DNA from: JAUVDZ01 sp042568205
GTDB lineage: Bacteria > Patescibacteriota > Gracilibacteria > UBA1369 > PNNO01
Direction: 5' to 3'
DNA length: 49,368 bases
Assembly (NCBI GenBank): GCA_042568205.1
Contig: JBHPJE010000008.1
Location: forward strand, 1-49,368
Part shown: one piece after another, positions 43,290 through 49,368 of the stretch
How the letters are laid out: each line of letters begins with the position of its first letter
How positions within the stretch are numbered: the first letter of the stretch is position 1
Notes under the pieces: generated by a model
The model's database searches: none
Seen by the model: the letters and a program-made list of their open reading frames with translations, nothing else
What the model was told of the DNA's origin: nothing
Program-made: the position numbers and the translations under genes

Positions 43290-44219
43290 TTATGACTCCA
43301 GCATCTCATAAGTTATTCTCGCATCTGCCATTGTACCTAAATATTCATCTAATTCTTCAGCTTGATACTTTTTGATTCTTGTAATCATTTCTGCTACTTG
43401 CCCTCTTGTTAATTGATCATCAAATTTATCAATATCTAAAGGAATAAAATTGTTTTCTGAAGCTAAATCTACAAGGTTTTTAAACCACGGATCACCTACT
43501 TCATATTCATATCCCATTCCAATCATCACAATCTTTAAGGCTTCAACAAAATTGATGTTATTTGCTGGTCTAAAGCTTCCATCGGTATATCCTTCTACAA
43601 TGTCAAAACTGTTACCAAATGATACATATTTATAATACCAGGCATCAGAATAAACATCGCTTGCTCCGCTTGATGTTGCCACATAATCTCCATATTTTTC
43701 AGCAAATGCTGATTCAACAATGATCTTTAATAATTCTGCACGATTGATTTTTTGATCTGGTTTGTATGATCCGTCTTCGTATCCTTGTACAATATCGTTG
43801 TTATATACATACCAAATAGCTTCTTCATACTTGTGTCCTGAAATATCGCGCATTGCAACGTATTCAACTGGTTCCGGTTCAGGTTGTGGCTCTGGTTCAG
43901 GCTCAGATCCACCTGGATTGAATGGTTTTGTTGTTGGTTGTACGTAATCTTCCCACATCCAGCCTACTAGGCCGTTTTCAGTTTCGAGTTTGTGCCAACC
44001 CTCAGTTTTACCAATTACATGCATTACAGACCCTACAGGCATTGTTGTAAGGATTTCTGAATCAAGACAAGACATACTTAAAAGCCAGTTCACACGATGA
44101 TTTTCAACGTAGAAGTCAGCTGATTGACGTGGTTCGTTTGAACAAACGTCAGTTGCAAGCGCTGTTTGCGCAACGAACAAAGCGCTTAGCACAAGCACGA
44201 GCATGATTAGTTTTTTCAT
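43290..44219 (-). CDS. Secreted SH3-like plus SLH-domain protein
   Basis: A 309-residue exported protein. Signal peptide 1-22 (ALA before T23). Residues about 33-95 form an SH3b-like domain (VGSVMHVIGKTEGWHKLETENGLVGWMWEDYV), often a cell-wall binding or targeting module. A Pro/Glu-rich linker follows (PEPEPQPEPEP), then three SLH repeats (VQGYEDGSYKPDQKINRAEL; VEGYTDGSFRPANNINF; a weaker third at about 250-290). It probably anchors to the cell wall. Only 50 bases separate it from the COG2426-like gene upstream on the same strand. Confidence 0.85.
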   Translation of the reverse strand: MKKLIMLVLVLSALFVAQTALATDVCSNEPRQSADFYVENHRVNWLLSMSCLDSEILTTMPVGSVMHVIGKTEGWHKLETENGLVGWMWEDYVQPTTKPFNPGGSEPEPEPQPEPEPVEYVAMRDISGHKYEEAIWYVYNNDIVQGYEDGSYKPDQKINRAELLKIIVESAFAEKYGDYVATSSGASDVYSDAWYYKYVSFGNSFDIVEGYTDGSFRPANNINFVEALKIVMIGMGYEYEVGDPWFKNLVDLASENNFIPLDIDKFDDQLTRGQVAEMITRIKKYQAEELDEYLGTMADARITYEMLES

Positions 44220-44269
44220 AATGAATGGTTAATTACATATATTAAAACGGCACCTAAATAGATCTATTA

Positions 44270-44731
44270 CTAAAAGAGGTTGATAGCTCCTGTAATTCCC
44301 AGTGTAATTATGGTAGCTGCTCCTAATAATCCAATAAATATATAAGTTACTGCTTTCCAGTATTTGATTCCAAAAAGGAAGGCAATTAAGCTTCCAGTCC
44401 ATGCTCCGCTGCCTGGTAAGGGGATAGCAACGAATATGATTAAAAAAATCGGACCATACTTCTCAATAGCATCTTTATGTTTATCATGCGTTCTTTCGTA
44501 TAATTTGTCGAAGAATTTTTTGAAAAACGCGATATGACGCGATAAAAATTTAGAAATGGGACCAAGTGCGGCCAAAATTAAAAATACAGGTAAAAAATTT
44601 CCAACTAAAGCATATATAAATGTAACTTCAGCAGGTAGTCCGATTAAGAATCCTAGAGGAATTGCACCTCTAAGTTCAGTAATAGGAAGCATTGATGAGA
44701 AGAAAACGATTAATTCTGGAGGTATGTTCAA
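44270..44731 (-). CDS. Small multidrug export family membrane protein (COG2426-like)
   Basis: A 153-residue membrane protein with about four helices. The family's start region MLPITELRGAIPLG lies at residues 14-27, and IPLPGSGAWTGSLIAFLFGI follows near residue 103. It matches PF06695 (Sm_multidrug_ex). The transport substrate is uncertain. The first codon is TTG (44729-44731); an in-frame TAA just upstream excludes longer starts, and the next ATG (residue 14) would remove the first hydrophobic segment. Stop TAG. Confidence 0.8.
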   Translation of the reverse strand: MNIPPELIVFFSSMLPITELRGAIPLGFLIGLPAEVTFIYALVGNFLPVFLILAALGPISKFLSRHIAFFKKFFDKLYERTHDKHKDAIEKYGPIFLIIFVAIPLPGSGAWTGSLIAFLFGIKYWKAVTYIFIGLLGAATIITLGITGAINLF

Positions 44732-45055
44732 AAGTTTTATACTTTATGAATAATTCAATCTACTTATTGTTTTACCACAGGCAATTAAGTTTGCCAAGCA
44801 TTATTGGTGTACACATTTGTTATACAATATTGTGTCAATTGTTCAACACTTTTACACTTAAAGCTGTTTTGGCTTTAAATAAAGGCAGTCTGGGTGCCGG
44901 GTGGTCGTTTAGTATACAAAAATTATACTAAAATAAGTGATTTTATTGACAATAAGTCCCAAAAACCCCAATATGTAGCTGTTGCCGAGAGTTCAAAAAA
45001 GTTATACACACGTTGTGCACAAGTTTTGAACATCAAGAGAGATTAAAATTGAAAA
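44732..45055. other. Intergenic region with inverted repeats and a DnaA-box-like site
   Basis: This 324-base gap between divergent genes contains the palindrome ACAATATTGT (44824-44833) and a perfect 9-bp inverted repeat TTTAGTATA/TATACTAAA (44908-44916 and 44924-44932). A DnaA-box-like TTATACACA (45002-45010) is followed by the palindromic TTGTGCACAA (45013-45022). A weak promoter (44851-44879) reads toward rsmH. A TTGACA at 44946 lacks a convincing -10. No RNA gene or longer ORF recognised. Confidence 0.5.
44851..44879 (+). promoter_or_regulatory. Possible promoter for rsmH-ftsL
   Basis: TTTACA (44851-44856), 17-base spacer, TTTAAA (44874-44879). The 9-bp inverted repeat at 44908-44932 would lie in the transcribed leader. 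Confidence 0.4.
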
Positions 45056-46009
45056 ATGACGCTTAAACAAGACAATTATGATCACGATCCTGTCCTTTAT
45101 AATGCTGTTGAAAACTTTATTCAACTCCAAAACGGAGACACAGCAATAGATTGCACTTTAGGACTAGGTGGTCACAGCCGATTATTTGCAGAAGCAATTG
45201 GAAAAGAAGGAACATTAGTAGCATTTGAACTGGATGAAAAAAACCTAGAAACAGCTAATAGTAGACTTAAAGATATCAAAAACAAAAACAAAATCCTTAT
45301 AAATAAGAACTTTGCTCATTTACATAACGAGGTCAAGGAAAGAGATATCAAGAATATCAAGCTGGTTTTCTTTGATTTAGGACTCTCATCACCACAACTT
45401 GATGATGCTGAAAGGGGATTCTCATTCATGAATGAAGGTCCATTAGACATGAGATTCGATAAAAAGCATCCAATTACTGCTGAAATGATCCTAAGTCAAT
45501 ATAGCGAGAAACAACTGGCTGACATCATATATGAATACGGAGAAGAAAGAATGAGTCGAAAGTATGCCCGCGTAATAAAAGAGAACTTACCGATAAAAAA
45601 CACTACTGAGCTAGCAGAATTGATTGCTTCGTGTGCTCCACCCATGAAAAAAGGCAAGAAAAGCAAAAAACATCCTGCTACCAAAGTGTTTCAAGCATTA
45701 AGAATTGCAGTTAACAACGAACTTGAACTGCTAAAAGATGCTCTAGAGCAAGCAATTGAAGTTTTAGAGCCTGGGGGCCGATTAATTGTTATCTCATACC
45801 ACTCACTTGAAGATCGGATTACTAAAAACGTAATAAGGACAGCTACGAAAGACTGCATTTGTCCGCCGGAAGTACCGATGTGCCAATGTGATCATAAACC
45901 TCAGTTAAAAATACTTACTAAAAAACCAATCGCACCGGATCAAGAAGAAATAGAAAAAAATCCACGAGCCAGAAGCGCAAAAATGAGAGTCGCAGAAAAA
46001 TTAACTTAA
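45056..46009 (+). CDS. rsmH: 16S rRNA m4C1402 methyltransferase RsmH (MraW)
   Basis: A 317-residue SAM-dependent methyltransferase that methylates N4 of C1402 in 16S rRNA. The SAM site DCTLGLGGHS (residues 31-40), LVFFDLGLSSPQLDDAERGFSF, GPLDMRFD, KVFQALRIAVNNEL and VISYHSLEDR are all family signatures. A CIC...CQC cysteine cluster near the C-terminus is also typical. It normally lies after mraZ in the division cluster; mraZ is absent here. It is followed by an FtsL-like gene. Confidence 0.97.
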   Translation: MTLKQDNYDHDPVLYNAVENFIQLQNGDTAIDCTLGLGGHSRLFAEAIGKEGTLVAFELDEKNLETANSRLKDIKNKNKILINKNFAHLHNEVKERDIKNIKLVFFDLGLSSPQLDDAERGFSFMNEGPLDMRFDKKHPITAEMILSQYSEKQLADIIYEYGEERMSRKYARVIKENLPIKNTTELAELIASCAPPMKKGKKSKKHPATKVFQALRIAVNNELELLKDALEQAIEVLEPGGRLIVISYHSLEDRITKNVIRTATKDCICPPEVPMCQCDHKPQLKILTKKPIAPDQEEIEKNPRARSAKMRVAEKLT

Positions 46010-46034
46010 ATATATTCACTAACTACCTATCGAA

Positions 46035-46391
46035 ATGTCACAAGTTATCGTTCAACGCAATACTCTAGCTTTCAGAGAGCGAAAAAAATCATTTAATACA
46101 CTAAAGCTACGATCGTTTTTATTAATGCTTTCAATGGGCTTAGTAATAAGCTTTTTGAGTGTATCAATGCTTGTGAATTTCAATCATGTTTCTACAAAAG
46201 GTTACACAATTAAATATTTAGAAGTGAAACAACAGGAACTTTATGAAGAAAATGAAATTTTACAGAAAAACCTTTTAGAGAAAAAAGCACTAACACAATT
46301 AAGTTTAAGCGAAAAAGCGAATTCAATGGTACGACCAGGCGAAATGGCATATGTACGAGGCTTAACAGCGCTCGCTTCCAATTCCCACTAG
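46035..46391 (+). CDS. FtsL/DivIC-like division protein
   Basis: A 118-residue single-pass membrane protein: basic N-terminus, one membrane helix at about residues 28-50, then a coiled coil (about 58-95; LEVKQQELYEENEILQKNLLEKK) and a short C-terminus. Topology and position 25 bases after rsmH match FtsL of the division septum. Sequence identity is low as usual in this family. The cluster ends here: no ftsI follows. Stop TAG. Confidence 0.7.
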   Translation: MSQVIVQRNTLAFRERKKSFNTLKLRSFLLMLSMGLVISFLSVSMLVNFNHVSTKGYTIKYLEVKQQELYEENEILQKNLLEKKALTQLSLSEKANSMVRPGEMAYVRGLTALASNSH

Positions 46392-46434
46392 GTTAGATTT
46401 TCTAGATAGGGTTGCTAAGGTTGGGCAATCTAGT

Positions 46435-46478
46435 AAAAAGATCTCCTTAGGATAGGCTTTCCCTAGGAGGTCTTTTTT
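46435..46478. terminator. Bidirectional intrinsic terminator
   Basis: AAAAAGA and CTCCTTAGG (46435-46451) pair with CCTAGGAG and TCTTTTT (46462-46477) around an AT/GC loop, serving the convergent FtsL-like and lytic transglycosylase genes. Confidence 0.85.
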
Positions 46479-46484
46479 GTAATA

Positions 46485-48167
46485 CTAAGATTCAATTATC
46501 CTTAAAGCATTCTCAATATACTTCTTTCGTTTAAGCACAGTGTCTTTTCCGCCTTTTCGAGGTAATGGATATTTACCTTTTAATTGCATATCAATTAAGT
46601 GTAAACATCGCTTGTAGTAGTATTTTGCTATTAAGGCGAATTTGTAATCAGAAGTTTTGTTGAAGTGCTTATAAGTTGTCTGAGCAAGACGTCTTGTGAA
46701 TTTGTAGTTTTTTGGATTGATAATTGTTGCATCAGGAACATTATTACATCTGCATACCTTTTTAATTACTTTAACGTGTTTTTTAATGTCTGAAGCATTA
46801 TATTCAACTCCTTTTTTCGTTTCTTTATCGTCTCCGTTACAACTAAGATCAATTGATCCAACTTTTTTAACTACATCGAACTTATTTTCCGCTGCGCCAC
46901 CTAATGCTGCTGCACTAGTTGCTATTCCTAATCCCAGCATTTCTCGTTTTGATAACATAGTATCAACTAAATATTCTTTTCCTTGTTCTCCAGCTTTAAT
47001 TCCTAAATATCCAAGTACAGTTATTGCAGCTGCACTCACACTTGCAGTTAAAGGTCCGATTTTTGATGGTTTTGAAGGGGTGTCTTGTAATGGTTTTACA
47101 TTTTGAGCTTCTTTATATCTAGCTTTACGCTTTTCATGAAGCCATTTGTAAGCAAGAATGTCGTAAACATAACTTGAAGATTCATTTGCATATTTTAGTT
47201 CTAATCCTTTTTGATATTTTTTACCGTATTTTCCTTTATAAAGACCTCTTGAACTTTTTGCGTTATAAACTTTAGTTAGATAAACATATAGACCTTGTCC
47301 TCCACCCTTTACTGCAGCCTCATCAACTTCTTTTCTAACATCTTTTTCTTCTGCTAACAGTTTCATTGCTCTTATCATATGTCCTTCTCCAGCATTAAAT
47401 GCATTAATTGTAATTAAAGATAAAAAGTCTGACATTGTTTGAGTTGCATATCTTGATTCTAGAGTTTTATAGTGCTTTGAAGCCTTAAGTTTTTTAATAA
47501 TGTCCTTAAAGTATGCGATTGCAGCATCAGTTGAAGCTTTAAAGTTACATCTTCTATCAAAATCGTTACCTTTTAATTTATATTTTCGAGCAGTACTAGG
47601 AATAAATTGCCAAGGTCCAACAGCATCAGAACCACTTCTTAAACATAATCTATAAGAACTTTCCTGCATTGGAAGATAAGGTAAAATAGCTTTAACCATT
47701 GCAGGTAAATTTGAAGCTGCAATTTTCTGTCTAGCATATTGAATTCTTGATCTTGAATCTTCAGCACTTGCTTTAGCTGAAGCAAATCTTCGCATTATTG
47801 CCCTATAATTATTCTTTTTTCCTTTTGTCATTTTTTTCATAATTTCAACTTCTAAACTTGCGGAAGTAATTCGTCCATCCGGCGCTGCTTCTTTTTTGCT
47901 ATCAGAAAATTTTGAAGCAATTTCATCAGCTCCTTTTGCAACTAAAACACCTGCAACTGCGCCTGCTAGACCTCTAATTAATACATCTCTTTTTGTTAAT
48001 TCAGGATCTTTAGCTGGCTGCATTCTTATTCTTTCTTCTTCAGGCATTGAAGCTAATTGTATTTCTTCTCTGCCAGCATCTAGCTGCTCCCATACTTCAT
48101 CATCAGTTTTAGCCTGAGCTTGTTTTAAAGCAGGGTATAATTCTAAAAGATCTGGTCTTGTTGCCAT
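46485..48167 (-). CDS. Lytic transglycosylase (SLT domain) with two Tat-like segments
   Basis: A 560-residue envelope protein. An SLT-type lytic transglycosylase core lies at about residues 158-275: LPYLPMQESSYRL (catalytic Glu, about 167), GPWQFIPSTARKY, and TINAFNAGEGHM. It cleaves peptidoglycan between MurNAc and GlcNAc. Two hydrophobic segments follow a K-R pattern resembling Tat signals: LTKRDVLIRGLAGAVAG (about 57-75) and LSKREMLGLGIATSAAALGG (about 403-425); a third hydrophobic helix is near 372-392. The N-terminal 55 residues before the first are unusual for an export signal. The C-terminus is basic. Stop TAG. Confidence 0.85.
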   Translation of the reverse strand: MATRPDLLELYPALKQAQAKTDDEVWEQLDAGREEIQLASMPEEERIRMQPAKDPELTKRDVLIRGLAGAVAGVLVAKGADEIASKFSDSKKEAAPDGRITSASLEVEIMKKMTKGKKNNYRAIMRRFASAKASAEDSRSRIQYARQKIAASNLPAMVKAILPYLPMQESSYRLCLRSGSDAVGPWQFIPSTARKYKLKGNDFDRRCNFKASTDAAIAYFKDIIKKLKASKHYKTLESRYATQTMSDFLSLITINAFNAGEGHMIRAMKLLAEEKDVRKEVDEAAVKGGGQGLYVYLTKVYNAKSSRGLYKGKYGKKYQKGLELKYANESSSYVYDILAYKWLHEKRKARYKEAQNVKPLQDTPSKPSKIGPLTASVSAAAITVLGYLGIKAGEQGKEYLVDTMLSKREMLGLGIATSAAALGGAAENKFDVVKKVGSIDLSCNGDDKETKKGVEYNASDIKKHVKVIKKVCRCNNVPDATIINPKNYKFTRRLAQTTYKHFNKTSDYKFALIAKYYYKRCLHLIDMQLKGKYPLPRKGGKDTVLKRKKYIENALRIIES

Positions 48168-48188
48168 AGTTATTAATTAAAGGTAAAC

Positions 48189-48217
48189 ATTATGGCTCAT
48201 TACGATAGTTTTGTCAA
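48189..48217 (-). promoter_or_regulatory. Sigma70 promoter for the lytic transglycosylase
   Basis: Minus-strand TTGACA (48212-48217), 17-base spacer, CATAAT (48189-48194). Confidence 0.7.
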
Positions 48218-48232
48218 GCAATGATTTAATTA

Positions 48233-48261
48233 TTGAATCAGTGCTTAGAATAAGGTATATT
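48233..48261 (+). promoter_or_regulatory. Sigma70 promoter for fbp
   Basis: TTGAAT (48233-48238), 17-base spacer, TATATT (48256-48261), 36 bases before the ATG. Confidence 0.68.
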
Positions 48262-48297
48262 TAACTCCGGCTTTTCGTTTCAAATAACCAACAAAAC

Positions 48298-49218
48298 ATG
48301 TCAGAACAAGTTTCACTTAATAAACATTTACGTGATGCAAAGATAGACCATGATTTAATGCATCTTATTTTAAAGATAGCTCAGACTTCAAAATATATTC
48401 ATCATGCTATGCAAACAGGTGATTTGGGGCTTGCAGGTACTTCTAATATGTACGGAGAAGCTCAACTTGAGTTAGATGTGCTATCTAACTCAGTTTTTGT
48501 AAAAGAGCTTGAAGATTCGCATTATACTGCTTGTCTTGCTTCAGAAGAAATGGATGAAATTTGTAAAATCCCAGAGGATAAGAAAGGAAAGTATTCAGTT
48601 GTTTTTGATCCTTTAGATGGATCTTCGCTTGTTGATGCAAATTTAGCTATTGGTTCGATTTTTGGGATTTATGAAACTGATACAATTATGGGAAAAACCG
48701 GAGACGATCAAGTTGCATCAATGATAATTGTTTATGGTCCTCGGGTTTCTTTGCTTTATACAGCGCGAAATGGAGTGCATGAGTTTATCTTAAATGCGGT
48801 GGGAGAGTTCATTTTATCCAAAGAAAGCATTAAATTAGAGAAAGATGCAAAGAATTTTGCTCCAGGGAATTTGAGAGCTACTGCTACAGACGAGAAATAT
48901 AAAAAATTAGTAGAATCATGGATGGATGAAAAGTATACGCTTCGATATTCAGGTGGAATGGTACCAGATATCAACCACATTTTTATGAAAGAGCAAGGCG
49001 TTTTTACATACCCTGGATATCATGAAAAACCGAATGGAAAATTACGACTTTTATATGAATGCGCACCAATTGCATTATTGATTGAAGAGGCTGGAGGTCG
49101 CGCTACTAACGGCAAAAAACGAATTTTAGATATTGAAATCAAAGAGCTTGATCAAAGAACGCCAATTTTTGTGGGAAGTGAGAATGAAGTTAAAAAAGTT
49201 GAAAAAATGCTTGCTTAA
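48298..49218 (+). CDS. fbp: Class I fructose-1,6-bisphosphatase
   Basis: A 306-residue FBPase of the class I (PF00316) family, which dephosphorylates fructose-1,6-bisphosphate in gluconeogenesis. Metal- and substrate-site segments are seen: SEEMDE (Glu ligands), FDPLDGSSLVDANLAIGSIFGIY (Asp ligands), YSGGMVPDINHIF and GKLRLLYECAPIALLIEEAGG. It is slightly shorter than the 330-residue norm. Together with gap it suggests some central carbon metabolism. Confidence 0.96.
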   Translation: MSEQVSLNKHLRDAKIDHDLMHLILKIAQTSKYIHHAMQTGDLGLAGTSNMYGEAQLELDVLSNSVFVKELEDSHYTACLASEEMDEICKIPEDKKGKYSVVFDPLDGSSLVDANLAIGSIFGIYETDTIMGKTGDDQVASMIIVYGPRVSLLYTARNGVHEFILNAVGEFILSKESIKLEKDAKNFAPGNLRATATDEKYKKLVESWMDEKYTLRYSGGMVPDINHIFMKEQGVFTYPGYHEKPNGKLRLLYECAPIALLIEEAGGRATNGKKRILDIEIKELDQRTPIFVGSENEVKKVEKMLA

Positions 49219-49268
49219 ACTAGGTTGTTTGTAAGAAACTGTGATCTTTAAACGTTGTAAATACTAGT

Positions 49269-49368
49269 ATGAATGATTATGACGAGAAACAACTAGAAGA
49301 TTTGGTAGTTAAAAGCCAAAAAGGAGATAGTGAAGCTTTTGCACAGCTTTATGATGTTTATGTAACTC
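49269..49368 (+). CDS. RNA polymerase ECF-type sigma factor (5' part)
   Basis: The ATG at 49269 opens a frame (MNDYDEKQLEDLVVKSQKGD...EAFAQLYDVY) that runs off the right edge after 33 codons. The pattern KGDSEAFAQLYDVY is the start of sigma70 region 2 as found in ECF (group IV) sigma factors. A TTGTTT/TTTAAA pair about 15-45 bases upstream could be its promoter. The rest of the gene and any anti-sigma partner lie outside the window. Confidence 0.85.
   Translation, partial: MNDYDEKQLEDLVVKSQKGDSEAFAQLYDVYVT

Overview
The window is about 49 kb of AT-rich, gene-dense bacterial DNA, apart from a GC-rich stretch at the left edge (about 1-560). The gene content suggests a Candidate Phyla Radiation (Patescibacteria) bacterium, possibly of the Peregrinibacteria/Gracilibacteria side. 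There are three proteins with S-layer-homology (SLH) repeats, a giant beta-helix surface protein, small hypothetical proteins and few biosynthetic genes. Starts follow AT-rich leaders without a recognisable Shine-Dalgarno sequence. UGA is almost absent as a stop (31 TAA, 8 TAG and 1 TGA among 40 complete genes). The taxonomic placement is inference; the other points are read from the sequence.

Layout. 1-464: the 5' part of a GC-rich two-helix coiled-coil membrane protein, meeting AT-rich DNA near 555-575. 622-1925: a coiled-coil/4-helix membrane protein and a basic Lys/Ala-rich protein. 2143-5729: tuf, a small ORF and fusA. 5912-16425: cell-surface block with an SLH-beta-propeller protein, a small hypothetical, an RND/MMPL-type transporter and a 1630-residue beta-helix protein. 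16667-27043: rpsG, rpsL, rpoC, a CaCA cation exchanger, ssb and rpoB (transcribed rpoB to rpsG), with ssb and the exchanger lying between rpoB and rpoC. 27186-32248: sugar-isomerase-like TIM barrel, serS, AI-2E-type permease, a hypothetical, a VIT-like membrane protein and two paralogous double-Cys-cluster proteins. 32302-37516: heat-shock region, with CIRCE-controlled DUF3467-dnaK, an HNH nuclease and a small membrane protein on the other strand, then CIRCE-controlled hrcA-grpE and a 57-residue ORF. 37572-44731: transglutaminase-like protein, a hypothetical, gap, a Sua5/TsaC-like protein, two more SLH proteins and a COG2426-type membrane protein. 45056-49368: rsmH, an FtsL-like protein, a lytic transglycosylase, fructose-1,6-bisphosphatase and the start of an ECF-type sigma factor.

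How the parts work together. The backbone is transcription and translation machinery (rpoBC, rpsLG, fusA, tuf, serS) plus HrcA/CIRCE heat-shock control of GrpE and DnaK. Around it sit envelope genes: SLH-anchored secreted proteins, the giant surface protein, a murein lytic enzyme and a division-gene remnant. Gap and Fbp point to sugar-phosphate metabolism. Many genes have near-consensus sigma70 promoters (-35 TTGAC-like, 16-18 bp spacer, TATAAT-like -10), and convergent pairs share bidirectional terminators. No rRNA, tRNA, CRISPR array, insertion sequence or transposase was recognised.

Most interesting points: the GC junction at the left edge; ssb and a cation exchanger between rpoB and rpoC; a histone-H1-like basic extension on RpoB; a 14-bp inverted repeat bracketing the DUF3467 gene in the dnaK transcript; near-loss of UGA; absence of Shine-Dalgarno signals; and the paired small double-Cys-cluster proteins.
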